Positions 62,336 through 64,000 of a DNA stretch of 64,000 nucleotides are shown piece after piece. Both the position numbers and the translations under genes were made by a program. This DNA comes from Treponema sp. GTDB lineage: Bacteria; Spirochaetota; Spirochaetia; Treponematales; Treponemataceae. The notes beneath the pieces were generated by a model. It did not search any database and had not been told where the DNA came from. It saw only the letters and a list, made by a program, of their open reading frames with translations. Every line of letters starts with the position of its first letter. Position 1 is the first letter of the stretch. The DNA is taken from the NCBI GenBank assembly GCA_017446265.1, contig JAFSRD010000004.1, forward strand, positions 62,001 through 126,000, given 5' to 3'.

Positions 62336-62977
62336 ATGAAAAAAACTCAAACTATTTTTATCACTGTGTATATTGCATGCATGCTGTGCGCATTTGCACA
62401 GAGAACAGCGCAAAATACAAGGAGCACGCTTATGACAATCTACGATTACATATTCAAAGACGGAAGCGGTAATGATGTTTCGCTTTCTGACTACAAAGGA
62501 AAAGTTTTATTAATTGTTAATACGGCAACAGGTTGTGGATTTACGCCGCAATATAAAAGCCTTGAAAAATTGTATGAAACGTATCACGAACGCGGGCTGG
62601 AAATACTTGATTTTCCGTGCAATCAATTCGGCAATCAAGCGCCAGGAACTGACAAAGAGATCACGCAATTCTGTCAGCTCACATATAACACGCAGTTTCC
62701 GCAGATGCAAAAAATTGATGTGAATGGCGAAAATGAACTTCCATTGTACACTTATTTAAAAGCGCAAAAAGGCTTTGCTGGATTTACCGGTGTGTCAGCT
62801 GCAATTTTGAAAAACGTCGTTGCAAAAGCAGACCCAGATTACAAAAACAACGCAAACATTAAATGGAACTTTACAAAATTTCTCGTAAGCAGAGACGGAA
62901 AGGTCGTAGAGCGATTTGAGTCAACCGTAGATCCAAAAAAAATCGAAAAGAAAATAGCAGCATTGCTTGCAGAATGA
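62336..62977 (+). CDS. Glutathione peroxidase family protein, exported
   Basis: 213 residues from the ATG at 62336 (MKKTQTIFITVYIAC), whose N terminus is a signal peptide ending CAFA-Q. A second start, Met33 of this reading (ATG 62432, MTIYDYIF), has AAGGAG upstream and would give the cytoplasmic form. Catalytic loop NTATGCGFTPQYKSLE with Cys (not selenocysteine), LDFPCNQFGNQAPG and IKWNFTKFLVSRDG with the Trp. Reduces lipid or hydrogen peroxide using a thiol donor (probably thioredoxin). Cytoplasmic versus periplasmic location depends on the start. Confidence 0.93.
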   Translation: MKKTQTIFITVYIACMLCAFAQRTAQNTRSTLMTIYDYIFKDGSGNDVSLSDYKGKVLLIVNTATGCGFTPQYKSLEKLYETYHERGLEILDFPCNQFGNQAPGTDKEITQFCQLTYNTQFPQMQKIDVNGENELPLYTYLKAQKGFAGFTGVSAAILKNVVAKADPDYKNNANIKWNFTKFLVSRDGKVVERFESTVDPKKIEKKIAALLAE

Positions 62978-63035
62978 TTTTTATGGATGAAACTCAATTC
63001 AAGCGTTGGAGCATGCACGCGCCGCACAAATCACG

Positions 63036-63344
63036 CTACACGTCCAACAGTTTTTCGTATTTCCGCTCACCTGCATTTTTTGCAGGGCGGTAGAGAATCG
63101 CTTTGTTGCCTATGACGCGCACAAGCGTCGCCTGGCATTTTTCTGCAAGAGTTGCCGCCAGTTCGCGCTTTTGCTCTTTGAATTCGTTAAAGCTGATTTT
63201 AACAAGCTCATGTGCGGCGAGCACGCTATCTGTCATTTTTTCGACAGCTTCAGTTACGCCGCCCTGCCCCACAATCACCACGCTCTGAAGGCGTTGCGCA
63301 TGTTTTTCGAGCACTTTGCGCTGCTTGCTTGAAAGTTCAATCAT
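63036..63344 (-). CDS. YhbY/CRS1 RNA-binding protein
   Basis: 102 residues, whole CRS1-YhbY domain: LSSKQRKVLEKHAQRL, VVIVGQGGVTEAV (GxxG-like loop), LVKISFNEFKEQKREL and RVIGNKAILYRP. Associates with the large ribosomal subunit precursor in E. coli. Stands alone between the convergent glutathione peroxidase gene and the AraC fragment. Confidence 0.9.
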   Translation of the reverse strand: MIELSSKQRKVLEKHAQRLQSVVIVGQGGVTEAVEKMTDSVLAAHELVKISFNEFKEQKRELAATLAEKCQATLVRVIGNKAILYRPAKNAGERKYEKLLDV

Positions 63345-63449
63345 GATGACATACTACTGTTATTTTGCTCGTTGCGCAACGCCCTGCACTATCGCGCACC
63401 AATCAGTGCAACGCCCTGCGCCTGTCCGCGTCTCTTGCCCCGTTCACCG

Positions 63450-63700
63450 TCGGCAGCAGTATTTTTCAAAATTATTTCACCGCGAAATGAATATGGCGCT
63501 CACTGAATATATACGAAGCGTGCGGCTCAAAAAGGCAAAACAGCTTTTAAAATCATCTTCACTGCAACTTGAGGACATTGCGCATCTTGTCGGATACGAC
63601 AATGCAAACTACTTTATACGGATTTTTTAAAACGCATACAACACAACGCCTAAACAATTTCAAAAAAATGTGCTGTTTCATAGCAAACCAGGCACATTAT
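63450..63700 (+). pseudogene. AraC-family regulator fragment, frameshifted
   Basis: HRRQQYFSKLFHREMNMALTEYIR, then VRLKKAKQLLKSSSLQLEDIAHLVGYDNANYFIRIF is the second half of an AraC DNA-binding domain. The frame stops at 63628-63630 (TAA) in a run of six T; removing one T continues it as KTHTTQRLNNFKKMC, the expected end of the domain. There is no start or N-terminal part. It lies 220 bases before uxuA and may be the remnant of its regulator. Confidence 0.8.
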
Positions 63701-63849
63701 GAACAGAATACAGCTATAAGAGCCGTACCTCTGCAACGCCAAGTGATTTTCTGTGCATAACGCGGACATTATTAATTTTTTTCTTTCTTGCAACGAGCTC
63801 CTTTTTTGTTTATTATAAATTAATGAGTAGAAAAAAATAGGAATACACT

Positions 63850-64000
63850 ATGAAAATGACATTGCGCTGGTACGGCTCGCAGTTTGACTCTGTCACATTG
63901 CAATATATACGGCAAGTGCCGGGTGTTGTCGGCGTAATCACCACGCTGTACGATATTCCTACAGGAGCGTTGTGGCCGCTTGAAAAAATTACAGCACTCA
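63850..64000 (+). CDS. uxuA: Mannonate dehydratase, N-terminal part, cut by window
   Basis: First 50 residues only. MKMTLRWYGSQFDSVTLQYIRQVPG and VITTLYDIPTGALWPLEKI match the start of UxuA, which converts D-mannonate to 2-keto-3-deoxygluconate in glucuronate breakdown. AGGA about eight bases upstream. The rest of the gene lies beyond the window. Confidence 0.88.
   Translation, partial: MKMTLRWYGSQFDSVTLQYIRQVPGVVGVITTLYDIPTGALWPLEKITAL

Noticed and set aside
62519-62560. Selenocysteine UGA and SECIS element in glutathione peroxidase
   Set aside because: The catalytic codon is TGT (Cys) and no in-frame TGA or stem-loop follows.
1-64000. CRISPR array or prophage
   Set aside because: No regularly spaced repeats, cas genes, integrase or structural phage genes were found.

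Overview
The window is a gene-dense bacterial chromosome segment that reads as a spirochaete of the genus Treponema. This rests on protein content rather than on any marker RNA: a one-chain pyruvate:ferredoxin/flavodoxin oxidoreductase, methyl-accepting chemotaxis proteins plus a CheX phosphatase, a FecR/outer-membrane-barrel operon, many lipoproteins with relaxed lipoboxes, a TrpXYZ-type ABC transporter, and a PTS enzyme I. Species cannot be fixed from the sequence alone. It makes histidine (hisD, and a hisA-hisI-hisE fusion) and chorismate (aroA), and probably uses uronic acids (start of uxuA at the right edge).

Layout. 1-8.6 kb (minus strand): truncated phospho-sugar mutase, a three-gene envelope operon (small secreted protein, beta-barrel, FecR protein), pyruvate oxidoreductase, M29 aminopeptidase. 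8.6-15.6 kb: long-chain acyl-CoA synthetase facing a TetR regulator, ApbE flavin transferase, aspS, and two copies of a terminal-inverted-repeat element. 15.6-20 kb (plus): manC, tRNA-Ala(CGC), ptsI, der. 20-29.6 kb: two poorly characterised genes, a beta-CASP RNase, a PurO-type IMP cyclohydrolase, parAB, a methyltransferase, PHP and DRTGG proteins. 29.6-33.6 kb: TrpXYZ-like transporter and endonuclease IV. 33.6-41.6 kb: two related six-TM chemoreceptors, an ABC-2 exporter with aroA, and cheX. 41.6-48 kb: M18 aminopeptidase, a 1054-residue peptidase/propeller/barrel protein, RluA-type pseudouridine synthase, Hsp20. 48.3-53.6 kb: a flavin-linked lipoprotein island. 53.6-64 kb: MgtC, antiporter, def, his genes, LMW phosphatase, a lipoprotein FMN/FAD reductase, glutathione peroxidase, YhbY, an AraC pseudogene and uxuA.

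The most interesting system is an extracytoplasmic flavin redox module. Two lipoproteins carry ApbE-type FMN attachment motifs (48673-49644 and 60209-62170) and two ApbE lipoproteins could flavinylate them (11810-12886 and 50559-51872). The first substrate is followed by a lipoprotein rhodanese with an intact CQSGGR loop. A second rhodanese-like lipoprotein at 52808-53557 has lost the catalytic Cys. No membrane electron donor (Rnf/Nqr or similar) lies in the window, so the electron source is unknown.

A second theme is transcript architecture. At least eleven genes have a -10-like hexamer 6-11 bases before the start codon and no Shine-Dalgarno sequence (ptsI has a perfect TTGACA-17-TATAAT), which predicts leaderless mRNAs. 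Other genes here have ordinary GGAGG sites. No CRISPR array, insertion-sequence transposase, rRNA or prophage was seen.
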